DNA of 41,149 nucleotides from Goekera deserti. Lineage in GTDB: Bacteria; Actinomycetota; Actinomycetes; Mycobacteriales; Geodermatophilaceae. The stretch is taken from positions 1 through 41,149 of the forward strand of contig NZ_JAAGWK010000001.1 of NCBI RefSeq assembly GCF_010685995.1, read 5' to 3'. Position numbers and translations under genes: made by a program. Position 1 is the stretch's first letter. Every line of letters starts with the position of its first letter. The notes under the pieces are model-generated. The model worked only from the letters and a program-made list of their open reading frames with translations. It was not told where the DNA came from and ran no database searches. Below, one piece after another: positions 1 through 7,748 of this stretch.

Positions 1-92
1 GAAGCCCTCAACCACCTACTCTCACCACCTCAACCAACCGGTGATGCAACGACCACCTGAATCCACCTGAGCTGATCGATGCTGAGCGGGCG
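1..92. other. Left edge without a gene
   Basis: No coding region is seen here. The first 60 bases are only about 57% G+C, clearly lower than the surrounding genes, and are rich in repeated ACCACCT/CAACC words. Positions 68-84 carry TGAGCTGATCGATGCTG, which recurs exactly at 13961-13977 (see repeat entry). The stretch lies downstream of the thioredoxin gene's stop codon, so it may hold its transcription end. Confidence 0.4.
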
Positions 93-1076
93 TCAGAAGA
101 GGGCGGTCATGAGGGCGCGGCGGGCGGGGCCGACGCGCGGGTCGTCGTCGCCGACGACGGTGAACAGCTCCACCAGGTGCCGGCGGGCGACGTCCCGGTC
201 CTCCCCGGCCGTGCGCCGGACGACGTCGAGCAAGCGGGCGAAGGCGGCGTCGACGTCGCCGGTGCCGAGCAGGAAGTCCGCGGCCCGGGTCTGGGCGGCC
301 ACGTCGTCCGGTGCCGCGTCGGCGGCCTGCAGCGCGTCCGGCCCGGCCTCCTCGGCGCGGCGGAACACCTGCACCTGGCGCAGCGCCAGCCCGGCGACCG
401 GGTGGTCGGGCTCGACGGCGAGGATCGCCTGGTAGGCCTCCTCGGCGGCGACCAGGTCACCGCGGTCCAGGGCTGCCTCTGCGGCGTCCAGGCGCGGGTC
501 CTCCGGCTCCTCGGCCTCGTCGGCGGGCTGCCCGCCGGGCACCGCGCCGCCGGTGGTGGCCGCGACCAGCTCGGTGACGAACTCGCGGGCCTGCTCCTCC
601 GGGATGGCGCCGCTGAACTCGGCGACCAGCTGGCCCTGCCACACCGCCTTCACCGCCGGGATGCCCTGCACGCGCAGGCCCTGGGCCAGCGCCGGGTTGG
701 CGTCGACGTCGACCTTGGCCAGCACCCAGGTGCCGTTGCCCTCGGCCGCGAGACGCTCCAGCACCGGGGACAGCTGCTTGCACGGCCCGCACCACTCGGC
801 CCACAGGTCCAGCACGACCGGCACCTGGAAGGAGCGGTCCAGCACCTCGCTCTGGAAGCTGGCCTCGTCGACGTCGACCACCGCGGAGCCGGGGGCACCG
901 GCGGGTGCGTCGGCGCTCGGCGGGGGCGCCGACTGGGCCCGGGCAGCCGCGTCCGAGCGCGCCTTCACGGCAGCGAGGTCGACAGCACCGGCGAGCGAGG
1001 CGGCCATCCGGGCCTGCTGGGCAGCGGCGCGCGGGTCGGAGCGCGGATCGGGTCGAGCGGGGCGGTTCGGCTGCAT
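93..1076 (-). CDS. ybbN: YbbN/CnoX-like thioredoxin-domain co-chaperone
   Basis: A 327-residue protein with three parts: an Ala-rich N-terminal tail (1-65), a thioredoxin fold (about 66-175) with an intact WCGPC active site at 95-99, and a C-terminal TPR-like helical region (about 200-327). That layout is the YbbN/CnoX family, which uses redox or chlorination stress signals to hold unfolding proteins for the chaperonins; both cysteines are kept here, so thiol-disulfide exchange is possible. I chose the ATG at 1076 because homology and acidic/proline-rich composition begin there; a GTG-led extension to 1121 adds only low-complexity residues. In mycobacteria the equivalent gene (Rv1324) neighbours the thiolase and epimerase genes, as here. 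Confidence 0.85.
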   Translation of the reverse strand: MQPNRPARPDPRSDPRAAAQQARMAASLAGAVDLAAVKARSDAAARAQSAPPPSADAPAGAPGSAVVDVDEASFQSEVLDRSFQVPVVLDLWAEWCGPCKQLSPVLERLAAEGNGTWVLAKVDVDANPALAQGLRVQGIPAVKAVWQGQLVAEFSGAIPEEQAREFVTELVAATTGGAVPGGQPADEAEEPEDPRLDAAEAALDRGDLVAAEEAYQAILAVEPDHPVAGLALRQVQVFRRAEEAGPDALQAADAAPDDVAAQTRAADFLLGTGDVDAAFARLLDVVRRTAGEDRDVARRHLVELFTVVGDDDPRVGPARRALMTALF

Positions 1077-1133
1077 GGCCCGATCTTCCCACCGGGCCGG
1101 GGCACCTGCTCCGGCCCCCACCCGGCAGCCGGC

Positions 1134-1706
1134 TCAGCGGTCGCCGGGTGCCGCGTCCCCCGGCGGCATCGTCCCGCCCTGGCCGGGGGCGGTGACGTCC
1201 TCGGTGCGCACGTCGCCGGCCCCGAAGCGCACCCGGCGCAGCACCTGGAAGAGCGTGTCCAGCTCGTCGTCACCGAGGTCGCCGAGGCCGAAGTCCAGCC
1301 CGGTCAGCGCCGCGGTCGCGACGTCGACGACAGCCCGCCCGCGCGGGGTGATGGTGGCGAGCACTCCCCGGCCGTCGCTGGGGTTCGGGCGCCGGACGAC
1401 GTACCCGGCCGCCAGCAGCCGCTCGATGGCGTTCGTGACGCTCGTCGGGTGCACCATGAGCCGGCTGCCGATGACCTTGAGCGGCAGCTGACCGGTGCGG
1501 GAGAACGTGAGCAGCACCAGCACCTCGTACCGGGCGAAGGTCAGCTGGTGCGGCCGCAGCGCCTCGTCGAAGCGGGCCAGCAGGATCTGCTGCACCCGGA
1601 ACACCGACGTCGCCGCGCGCATGGACGCTGCCGGCCCGAAACGCTGCTCCCAGGTCTCACCGGCGCGCTCGATCGGGTCGAACGGCAGACCGAGCGCGCG
1701 TGCCAT
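1134..1706 (-). CDS. MarR-family transcriptional regulator
   Basis: A 190-residue cytoplasmic DNA-binding protein. A winged helix-turn-helix is visible at about residues 55-130: a helix starting 'RPHQLTFARYEVL', a recognition region 'GSRLMVHPTSVTNAIERL', and the wing 'RRPNPSDGRGVLATITPRG', which is the classic MarR DxR wing. N- and C-terminal helices would form the dimer. The ligand is unknown. The ATG at 1706 is preceded after 8 nt by TAGCGT, so the mRNA may be leaderless. The longer reading frame upstream is Arg-rich and looks non-coding. It lies between the thioredoxin gene and the thiolase-meaB-oxidoreductase run, all on the same strand, and could regulate either or itself. Confidence 0.85.
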   Translation of the reverse strand: MARALGLPFDPIERAGETWEQRFGPAASMRAATSVFRVQQILLARFDEALRPHQLTFARYEVLVLLTFSRTGQLPLKVIGSRLMVHPTSVTNAIERLLAAGYVVRRPNPSDGRGVLATITPRGRAVVDVATAALTGLDFGLGDLGDDELDTLFQVLRRVRFGAGDVRTEDVTAPGQGGTMPPGDAAPGDR

Positions 1707-1714
1707 GGGCGCAG

Positions 1715-1720
1715 ACGCTA
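1715..1720 (-). promoter_or_regulatory. Putative -10 box of leaderless marR-family mRNA
   Basis: Read on the minus strand this is TAGCGT, a TANNNT actinobacterial -10 element, 8 nt before the ATG at 1706. The same 12-mer GCCGGTAGCGTC, with the same 8-nt spacing to the start codon, lies in front of nucS. No good -35 is visible. Confidence 0.45.
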
Positions 1721-1789
1721 CCGGCACGGTGGCCGCCCGCCGTGCGCGTCGGGAGGTGGGCCCCCTCGGAGGAGGGTGCAGGTGCTCCC

Positions 1790-3253
1790 TCAGGCGGCGC
1801 GCAGCGCCGGTGCGTGCCGGACGCCGAAGACCTCGCGCAGGGCGACCCGCGCGGCGTTGTCCCCGCACATGCCGTGCACCGCGGGCCCGGGAGGCGTGGC
1901 CGCCGAGGCCAGGTAGCGGCCGGCCATCGGCGTCCTGTAGGTGTTCCAGCGGGGGACGGGGCGGGCCAGCATCTGGCGCAGGGACGCCTCGCCGTTGGAG
2001 ATGTCACCGCCGACGTGGTTGGGGTTCCAGGCCTGCATCTGCGGCGCGTTCTTGGTGGCGCGGGCCAGCACGAGGTCGCGGAAGCCGGGGGCGAACCGCT
2101 CGATCTGCCGCTCGATGGCGTCGGTCATGTCCACCGGCGAGCCGTGCGGCACGTGCACGTAGGCCCAGAACACGTGCTTGCCCTCCGGCGCCCGGCTGGG
2201 GTCGACGACGGTCGGCTGCACGGCGAGCACGTACGGCAGGTCGGTGGTGCGCCCGGCGGCCGGCGCGGCCTCCCCGGCGATGGTCTCCTCCAGCGTGCCG
2301 GCCAGGTGGATGGTGCCGGCCCGCCGCACGTCGGGGTTGGTCCACGGCACCGGCCCGGACAGCGCCCAGTCGACCTTGAACACGCCGGGCCCGTGCTCGT
2401 AGCGGCGCACCCAGCGGCGGTAGCCCTCGTGCACGCCGGCCCCGGCCATCTGCACGAACGCACCGGGCGAGGTGTCCAGCAGGACCGCCGGGACGCGCTC
2501 GAACTCCCGCAGGTCGGTGACCTCGTGCCCGGTGACCACCTCGCTGCCCTGCTCCTCCAGCGCGCGCACCATCGCGTCGGCCAGCGACTGCGAGCCGCCC
2601 TCGACCAGCGGCCAGCCGGCGTGGTGGGCCAGCATCCCGAGGATCATGCCGAGCCCGGAGGTCAGCGGCCGGGTGAGGTCGAGCATGCCGTGCGCCGCGG
2701 CACCGCCGATCAGCGCGCGGGCGTCCTCGGTCTCGAAGTACCGGTGCGCCAGCCAGCGCACGTTCGGCAGCGCCTGGAGGCCGAAGCGGGCGATGCCGGT
2801 GACCCCGGAGGTGGGCAGCCGGCGGAAGGCGCTGGACAGGAAGTACCGCACGATGTCGTCGCCCTGGGCAACCAGCGGCTCGAACAGCCGCCGGTAGTTG
2901 TCCGCGTCACGCCCCAGCCCGCGCGCCGTCTCCTCCAGCGAGCGGTGGGACAGCGCGGCCCGGCCACCGTCCAGGGGATGGGCGTAGGCGATGTCCGGGT
3001 GCAGCAACCGCACCCCGCGGGAGGGCAGGTCGAACTCCCGGAAGAAGGGCGACGCCGCACCCATCGGGTGCACGGTCGAGCACACGTCGTGGGCGAAGCC
3101 GGGCAGCGTCAGCTCCTCGGTGCGCATGCCGCCACCGGCCCGCTCCCCACGCTCGACCACCTGGACGGCGAGACCGGCCGCCGACAGCCGCAGCGCCGCC
3201 GCGAGCCCGTTGGGTCCTGCACCGACGACGACGGCATCCGGGGTCCCGTTCAC
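1790..3253 (-). CDS. FAD-dependent phytoene-desaturase-like oxidoreductase
   Basis: A 487-residue flavoprotein. The N-terminus has the Rossmann dinucleotide fold GAGPNG at 11-16 followed by 'VVERGERAGGG', the FAD-binding signature of the NAD(P)/FAD amine-oxidase/phytoene-dehydrogenase superfamily. The C-terminus 'WNPNHVGGDISNGEASL' and 'GRYLASAATPPGPAVHGMCGDNAA' region is the conserved FAD-contacting end of the COG1233 group. The substrate cannot be told from sequence; members act on carotenoids, retinoids or lipids. The GTG at 3253 forms a 4-base GTGA overlap with the stop of meaB, so the two are probably translationally coupled; upstream in-frame sequence belongs to the meaB region. Three genes (thiolase, meaB, this one) appear to form an operon. 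Confidence 0.85.
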   Translation of the reverse strand: MNGTPDAVVVGAGPNGLAAALRLSAAGLAVQVVERGERAGGGMRTEELTLPGFAHDVCSTVHPMGAASPFFREFDLPSRGVRLLHPDIAYAHPLDGGRAALSHRSLEETARGLGRDADNYRRLFEPLVAQGDDIVRYFLSSAFRRLPTSGVTGIARFGLQALPNVRWLAHRYFETEDARALIGGAAAHGMLDLTRPLTSGLGMILGMLAHHAGWPLVEGGSQSLADAMVRALEEQGSEVVTGHEVTDLREFERVPAVLLDTSPGAFVQMAGAGVHEGYRRWVRRYEHGPGVFKVDWALSGPVPWTNPDVRRAGTIHLAGTLEETIAGEAAPAAGRTTDLPYVLAVQPTVVDPSRAPEGKHVFWAYVHVPHGSPVDMTDAIERQIERFAPGFRDLVLARATKNAPQMQAWNPNHVGGDISNGEASLRQMLARPVPRWNTYRTPMAGRYLASAATPPGPAVHGMCGDNAARVALREVFGVRHAPALRAA

Positions 3254-4272
3254 GGGCCCATCCTCGCCGAGGCGTGCCCGAGCTGCCGGACGAGCTCGTC
3301 GGCGGCCCGGTAGGGGTCGGTGCGGCCGGCGAGCACCTCGGCGGCGAGCGAGGCGAGTGCGGTCGACCCGCGCAGGTCGCCCATCCGGGAGCGCAGCTCG
3401 GCCACCGCGATCGCCTCGATCTCCCGGGTGGCCCGCTCGGTGCGCCGCCGCTGGCCCTCCCCCGACGACACCAGCCACCGCCGGTGCTCCTCGACGTGGG
3501 CCAGCAGCTCCGGCACGCCCGTGTCGGACTCCCTGGAGGCGACGGTGCGGCACACCGGGGGCCGCCAGCCGTCCTGCTCATGCCCGAGGGTGAGCATCGC
3601 CCGCAGCTCGCGCACGGTGCGGTCGGCGCCCTCCCGGTCGGCCTTGTTGACCACCAGGACGTCGGCCACCTCGAGGATGCCGGCCTTGGCGGCCTGGACG
3701 CCGTCGCCCATGCCCGGGGCCAGCAGCACCAGCGTGGTGTCGGCCAGCGAGGCGACCTCCAGCTCCGACTGGCCGACGCCGACGGTCTCGACCAGCACGA
3801 CGTCGCAGCCCGCGGCGTCCAGGACCCGCAGCGCCTGCGGCGTGGACCAGGCCAGCCCGCCGAGGTGCCCGCGGGACGCCATCGAGCGGATGTAGACCCC
3901 GTCGTCCAGCGCGTGGTCGCCCATCCGCACCCGGTCGCCGAGCAGCGCGCCGCCGGAGAACGGGGACGACGGGTCCACGGCGAGCACGCCGACCCGCCGG
4001 CCGGCCGCGCGGAACCCGGCCACCAGCGCGGTCGTGGTGGTGGACTTGCCGACCCCGGGCGGGCCGGTCACGCCGACCACCTGGGCGCCGCCGGTGTGCG
4101 GGGTGAGCGCGGCGGCCACCTCCCGCAGCAGCGGGCTGGCGTCCTCGACCAGGGAGATCAGCCGGGCGACGGACCGGGGGTCACCGGAGCGGGCCCCACG
4201 GACGAGCTCCGGGACGTCGACCGACCGCCGGCCCCGCCGGGGGCCGGCGGGGCCGACGGCCGGGTCGGTCAA
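3250..4272 (-). CDS. meaB: MeaB-type GTPase, chaperone of B12-dependent mutases
   Basis: A 340-residue G3E-family P-loop GTPase. Walker A is GPPGVGKS at 70-77; the switch region '[15 protein letters not shown]', the '[10 protein letters not shown]' segment and the 'VNKAD' guanine-specificity motif follow in order, matching MeaB/ArgK. MeaB binds methylmalonyl-CoA-type mutases, gates adenosylcobalamin loading and protects them from inactivation. I place the start at TTG 4272: it is the only start-like codon before the conserved '[12 protein letters not shown]', and it overlaps the thiolase stop as TTGA. Its natural partner in this window is the mutase at 20720-22753, 16 kb away, instead of an adjacent mutase gene as in many genomes. 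Confidence 0.88.
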   Translation of the reverse strand: MTDPAVGPAGPRRGRRSVDVPELVRGARSGDPRSVARLISLVEDASPLLREVAAALTPHTGGAQVVGVTGPPGVGKSTTTTALVAGFRAAGRRVGVLAVDPSSPFSGGALLGDRVRMGDHALDDGVYIRSMASRGHLGGLAWSTPQALRVLDAAGCDVVLVETVGVGQSELEVASLADTTLVLLAPGMGDGVQAAKAGILEVADVLVVNKADREGADRTVRELRAMLTLGHEQDGWRPPVCRTVASRESDTGVPELLAHVEEHRRWLVSSGEGQRRRTERATREIEAIAVAELRSRMGDLRGSTALASLAAEVLAGRTDPYRAADELVRQLGHASARMGP

Positions 4273-5471
4273 GCGGCGGAGCCGGCCCGGGCGGGCACGT
4301 GCAGGACGAGGGCGTCGCCCTGCCCACCGCCACCGCACAGCGCCGCGGCGCCGACGCCGCCCCCGCGTCGACCGAGCTCGTAGGCCAGGTGGAGCACGAT
4401 CCGGGCCCCGCTCATGCCGACCGGGTGACCCAGGGCGATGGCGCCACCGTTGACGTTGACCTTCTCCGGGTCGACGCCCAGCTCCCGGGTGGAGACGATG
4501 CCGACCGCGGCGAAGGCCTCGTTCAGCTCGACCAGGTCCAGGTCGGCCGGGTCGATGCCCTCGCGGGCACAGGCCTTGGCGATGGCGCGCGAGGGCTGGC
4601 TCTGCAGCGAGGCGTCCGGGCCGGCGACGACCCCGTGGGCGCCGATCTCGGCCAGCGGGGTGAGGCCGAGCTCGGCCGCCTTCGCCGCGCTCATCACCAC
4701 GACCGCGCAGGCGCCGTCGGAGATCTGCGAGGCGGTGCCGGCGGTGATCGTGCCGTCCTTGCTGAAGGCGGGCTTCAGCCGGGCCAGGCTGTCCACGGTG
4801 GTGTCGGCACGGATGCCCTCGTCCTCGCGGAACTCGATCGGGTCGCCCTTGCGCTGCGGGATCAGCACGGGGGTGATCTCGTCGTCGAACAGGCCGTTCT
4901 TCTGCGCCGCGGCCGCGCGCTGGTGGCTGGTGGCGGCGAACTCGTCCTGCTCCTGGCGGGTCAGGTCGTAGCGGGCGTTGGCCTGCTCGGTCAGCAGGCC
5001 CATCGCCACCTGGTCGAAGGTGTCGGTGAGGCCGTCGTGGCTCATCGAGTCGACGAGCGCGGTGTCCCCGAACTTGGTGCCGGTGCGGGAGTTGGCCAGC
5101 AGGTGCGGGGCCTGGGTCATCGACTCCATGCCACCGGCGACGACGACGTCGAACTCGCCGGCGCGGATGAGCTGGTCGGCCAGCGCGATGGCGTCCAGGC
5201 CGGACAGGCACACCTTGTTGAGGGTGAACGAGGGCACCGACATCGGGATGCCGCCGGCGACGGCGGCCGGGCGGGCGGGGTTCTGCCCGGCACCGGCCTG
5301 GATGACGTGACCCATGATCACGTAGTCCACCTGGTCCCCGGAGATCCCGGCGCGCTCGAGGGCGGCCTTGATGGCGACCCCGCCGAGCTCCGCTGCGGAG
5401 AAGTCCTTGAGCGAGCCGAGCAGACGGCCCATCGGGGTGCGGGCGCCGCTGACGATCACGGAGCGGGACAT
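4269..5471 (-). CDS. Acetyl-CoA acetyltransferase (thiolase)
   Basis: A 400-residue thiolase II family enzyme. The acyl-accepting Cys88 lies in '[10 protein letters not shown]', the general-base His349 in '[12 protein letters not shown]', and the second Cys379 in '[10 protein letters not shown]'; all three catalytic positions are intact. It would condense two acetyl-CoA to acetoacetyl-CoA or run the reverse reaction in beta-oxidation. The ATG at 5471 follows GGAGG at good spacing. It is syntenic with mycobacterial fadA4. In this genome it could feed the hydroxybutyryl-CoA dehydrogenase and Ccr encoded nearby, i.e. the first step of the ethylmalonyl-CoA pathway; that role is inferred from context. 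It heads the run with meaB and the FAD oxidoreductase, and is divergent from the epimerase gene. Confidence 0.9.
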   Translation of the reverse strand: MSRSVIVSGARTPMGRLLGSLKDFSAAELGGVAIKAALERAGISGDQVDYVIMGHVIQAGAGQNPARPAAVAGGIPMSVPSFTLNKVCLSGLDAIALADQLIRAGEFDVVVAGGMESMTQAPHLLANSRTGTKFGDTALVDSMSHDGLTDTFDQVAMGLLTEQANARYDLTRQEQDEFAATSHQRAAAAQKNGLFDDEITPVLIPQRKGDPIEFREDEGIRADTTVDSLARLKPAFSKDGTITAGTASQISDGACAVVVMSAAKAAELGLTPLAEIGAHGVVAGPDASLQSQPSRAIAKACAREGIDPADLDLVELNEAFAAVGIVSTRELGVDPEKVNVNGGAIALGHPVGMSGARIVLHLAYELGRRGGGVGAAALCGGGGQGDALVLHVPARAGSAA

Positions 5472-5520
5472 GGTGCCTCCAGGAGCTCGGGGCCGCCCTC
5501 GTCGGCGGCCTCAGGATCGT

Positions 5521-5540
5521 GGTCCGCGCGGACGCGGACC
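5521..5540. promoter_or_regulatory. 8-bp inverted repeat in divergent thiolase/epimerase region
   Basis: GGTCCGCG, four bases, CGCGGACC: a perfect inverted repeat in the 231-bp space between the divergent thiolase and epimerase genes, 50 bp before the thiolase start. It could be an operator or an RNA hairpin in the thiolase leader. The rest of the space (5541-5702) shows no gene or clear promoter. Confidence 0.3.
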
Positions 5541-5702
5541 CGCCCGCGGCACCGCTGGTCACGGCACCTCGACGGCCGTGGCTCGTCGTCGGGCTCAGGG
5601 AGGATAGTTCGACTCCGGGACCCACGGGGAGGGGCGTCGCCCAGATGTGGAGCAGCCCACAGGGGCTGGGCCTGGGGCGTCCGCGGCGGCAGGATGCGCG
5701 CC

Positions 5703-6164
5703 GTGACCACCGACGACCACACCGGCCTGCCCTCCGAGCTCTTCACCACCATCGACCACGTGGGCATCGCGGTGCCCGACCTCGACGAGGCCGTCGCCTT
5801 CTACGCCCGGGCGTTCGGCGTCCACTCGGTGCACGAGGAGACCAACGAGGAGCAGGGCGTCCGGGAGGCGATGCTGGCCGTCGGCGACGGCGCCACCCGC
5901 ATCCAGCTGCTGGCGCCGCTGACCCCGGAGTCGACGATCGCGAAGTTCATCGGCCGGTCCGGGCCGGGCCTGCAGCAGCTGGCGTTCCGGGTCGCCGACG
6001 TCGAGGCGGTCAGCGCGACGCTGCGCGAGCGGGGACTGCGCCTGCTCTACGACGTGCCGCGGCGCGGCACCGCCGGCAGCCGGGTCAACTTCGTGCACCC
6101 CAAGGACGCCGGTGGTGTGCTCGTCGAGCTGGTCGAGCCGGCTGGTGGTCCAGAACACGTCTGA
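5703..6164 (+). CDS. mce: Methylmalonyl/ethylmalonyl-CoA epimerase
   Basis: A 153-residue vicinal-oxygen-chelate (VOC) protein. The first beta-alpha-beta module begins 'IDHVGIAVPDLDEAVAFY' with His19 as a metal ligand; the family motif 'GPGLQQLAFRVADV' and 'FVHPKDAGGVLVELVEP' with the last Glu ligand follow. It interconverts R and S isomers of methylmalonyl-CoA and ethylmalonyl-CoA, the step between Ccr and the mutase. Start: GTG 5703 has AGGA at 5691-5694; an in-frame ATG at 5694 is possible and adds three residues but lacks a spaced ribosome site. The gene sits 87 bp before ccrA, matching a functional pair, although ccrA seems to have its own promoter and operator. Confidence 0.88.
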   Translation: MTTDDHTGLPSELFTTIDHVGIAVPDLDEAVAFYARAFGVHSVHEETNEEQGVREAMLAVGDGATRIQLLAPLTPESTIAKFIGRSGPGLQQLAFRVADVEAVSATLRERGLRLLYDVPRRGTAGSRVNFVHPKDAGGVLVELVEPAGGPEHV

Positions 6165-6181
6165 GACGTCTGTTCAGTCCT

Positions 6182-6199
6182 GGTTACCGGCCGGTAACC
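6182..6199. promoter_or_regulatory. Perfect 18-bp palindrome upstream of ccrA (putative operator)
   Basis: GGTTACCGGCCGGTAACC is a perfect palindrome, 52 bp before the ccrA start. It overlaps a promoter-like pair TGTTCA (6171-6176), 17 bp, TAACCT (6194-6199), so a bound dimer would block RNA polymerase. Near-identical sites lie before the hydroxyacyl-CoA dehydrogenase (16262-16279) and, in weaker form, before the ethylmalonyl-CoA mutase (22770-22787). Confidence 0.6.
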
Positions 6200-6251
6200 T
6201 CCGCGCACCGCACTGCCCCCCCCTCGAGCCAACGACGACCCGGGAGACCAC

Positions 6252-7583
6252 GTGGACCAGATCAGGGACGCGATCCTCAACGACCAGCTCGACGCGCTGG
6301 GCGGCCTCTCCGTCCCGGAGTCCTACCGCGGCGTGCTCGTCCGCAAGGACGAGCAGGAGATGTTCGCCGGGCTCGCCACCCGGGACAAGGACCCGCGCAA
6401 GTCGCTGCACGTCGACGAGGTGCCCACCCCGGAGCTGGGCCCGGGCGAGGCGATCGTCGCCGTCATGGCGAGCTCGGTGAACTACAACACCGTGTGGACG
6501 TCGATCTTCGAGCCGGTGTCGACCTTCGGCTTCCTCGAGCGCTACGGCCGGCTCTCGGAGCTCACGAAGAAGCACGACCTGCCCTACCACGTGGTCGGCT
6601 CGGACCTGGCCGGCGTCGTCCTGCGGGTCGGTCCCGGGGTGAACCGGTGGAAGCCCGGCGACGAGGTCGTCGCGCACTGCCTGTCCGTCGAGCTCGAGGA
6701 CCCGGCCGGTCACGACGACACGATGATGGACCCGCAGCAGCGCATCTGGGGCTTCGAGACCAACTTCGGCGGGCTGGCGGAGCTGGCCCTGGTCAAGAGC
6801 AACCAGCTGATGCCCAAGCCCGGCCACCTCACCTGGGAGGAGGCCGCGGCGCCCGGACTGGTCAACTCGACCGCCTACCGGCAGCTGGTCAGCCGCAACG
6901 GCGCGAACATGAAGCAGGGCGACACCGTCCTCATCTGGGGCGCCTCGGGCGGCCTGGGCTCCTACGCGACGCAGATGGCGCTCAACGGCGGCGCCATCCC
7001 GGTGTGCGTGGTGAGCAGCCCGGAGAAGGCCGAGATCGTCCGGCGGATGGGCGCCGAGCTGGTCATCGACCGCTCGGCCGAGCAGTACAAGTTCTGGAAG
7101 GACGAGGACACCCAGGACCCCAAGGAGTGGCAGCGGCTCGGCAAGAAGATCCGCGAGCTGACCGGCGGCGAGGACGTCGACATCGTCTTCGAGCACCCGG
7201 GCCGCGAGACCTTCGGCGCCAGCGTGTACGTGGCCAAGAAGGGCGGCACGATCATCACCTGCGCCTCGACCACCGGGTACGTGCACCAGTACGACAACCG
7301 CTACCTGTGGATGAACCTGAAGAAGATCCTCAGCTCCCACTTCGCCAACTACAAGGAGGCGTGGGAGGCCAACCGGCTGATCGACAAGGGCCTGATCCAC
7401 CCGACCCTGTCGAAGGTCTACCCGATGGCCGAGGTCGGCCAGGCCGCCCTGGACGTCCACCGGAACGCCCACCAGGGGAAGGTGGGTGTTCTCACACTGG
7501 CCCCCGAGGAGGGGCTGGGCGTGCGCGACACCGCCAAGCGCGAGCGCCACATCGACGCGATCAACCGCTTCCGCGACGTCTGA
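6252..7583 (+). CDS. ccrA: Crotonyl-CoA carboxylase/reductase
   Basis: A 443-residue MDR-superfamily enzyme that reductively carboxylates crotonyl-CoA with NADPH and CO2 to (2S)-ethylmalonyl-CoA, the key reaction of the ethylmalonyl-CoA pathway. The sequence closely follows Streptomyces Ccr from 'LPYHVVGSDLAGVVLR' to the end 'DAINRFRDV'. The nucleotide-binding loop is 'IWGASGGLGSYA'. Asn79, Phe168, Glu169 and His363 are present and match the CO2-binding pocket residues N81, F170, E171 and H365 known from the Kitasatospora setae enzyme, so true carboxylase activity is expected and not only enoyl reduction. GTG 6252 follows GGGAG. The product would also be an extender unit for polyketides. Epimerase is immediately upstream. 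Confidence 0.96.
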   Translation: MDQIRDAILNDQLDALGGLSVPESYRGVLVRKDEQEMFAGLATRDKDPRKSLHVDEVPTPELGPGEAIVAVMASSVNYNTVWTSIFEPVSTFGFLERYGRLSELTKKHDLPYHVVGSDLAGVVLRVGPGVNRWKPGDEVVAHCLSVELEDPAGHDDTMMDPQQRIWGFETNFGGLAELALVKSNQLMPKPGHLTWEEAAAPGLVNSTAYRQLVSRNGANMKQGDTVLIWGASGGLGSYATQMALNGGAIPVCVVSSPEKAEIVRRMGAELVIDRSAEQYKFWKDEDTQDPKEWQRLGKKIRELTGGEDVDIVFEHPGRETFGASVYVAKKGGTIITCASTTGYVHQYDNRYLWMNLKKILSSHFANYKEAWEANRLIDKGLIHPTLSKVYPMAEVGQAALDVHRNAHQGKVGVLTLAPEEGLGVRDTAKRERHIDAINRFRDV

Positions 7584-7748
7584 CGGTCACCGGCGCGCCA
7601 CCGTCCGTCCCCCCGGTCACCAGCTGTCCGGGGTCGATGACGGTGTGCGCGCCGGTGCCGTGTCCTGCCCGGCCACCGGGGCCGGGAGGTCGGGCGGGCA
7701 GCCCGTGCCGAACTGGACCGGCCCGGTTCTAGTGAGGAGGATGGGCCC
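7584..7748. other. Intergenic ccrA-DivIVA space
   Basis: 165 bp without a gene. A long imperfect hairpin can form between CTGCCCG (7665-7671) and CGGGCAG (7695-7701) and may end ccrA transcription. GAGGAGG at 7735-7741 is the ribosome site of the next gene. Confidence 0.3.

Noticed and set aside
177-1916. Long plus-strand ORFs opposite the thioredoxin and MarR genes
   Set aside because: They are antisense shadows typical of very high GC DNA: low-complexity, no ribosome site, no family features, and the opposite frames have clear motifs. The same holds for the long antisense frames over the oxidoreductase (1700-3313), ecm (20927-23332), ATP synthase (27088-31207) and prfA (37931-39022).
5694-5702. 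ATG 5694 as the epimerase start
   Set aside because: Possible, but AGGA overlaps the ATG itself; GTG 5703 has normal spacing. Left as an alternative.
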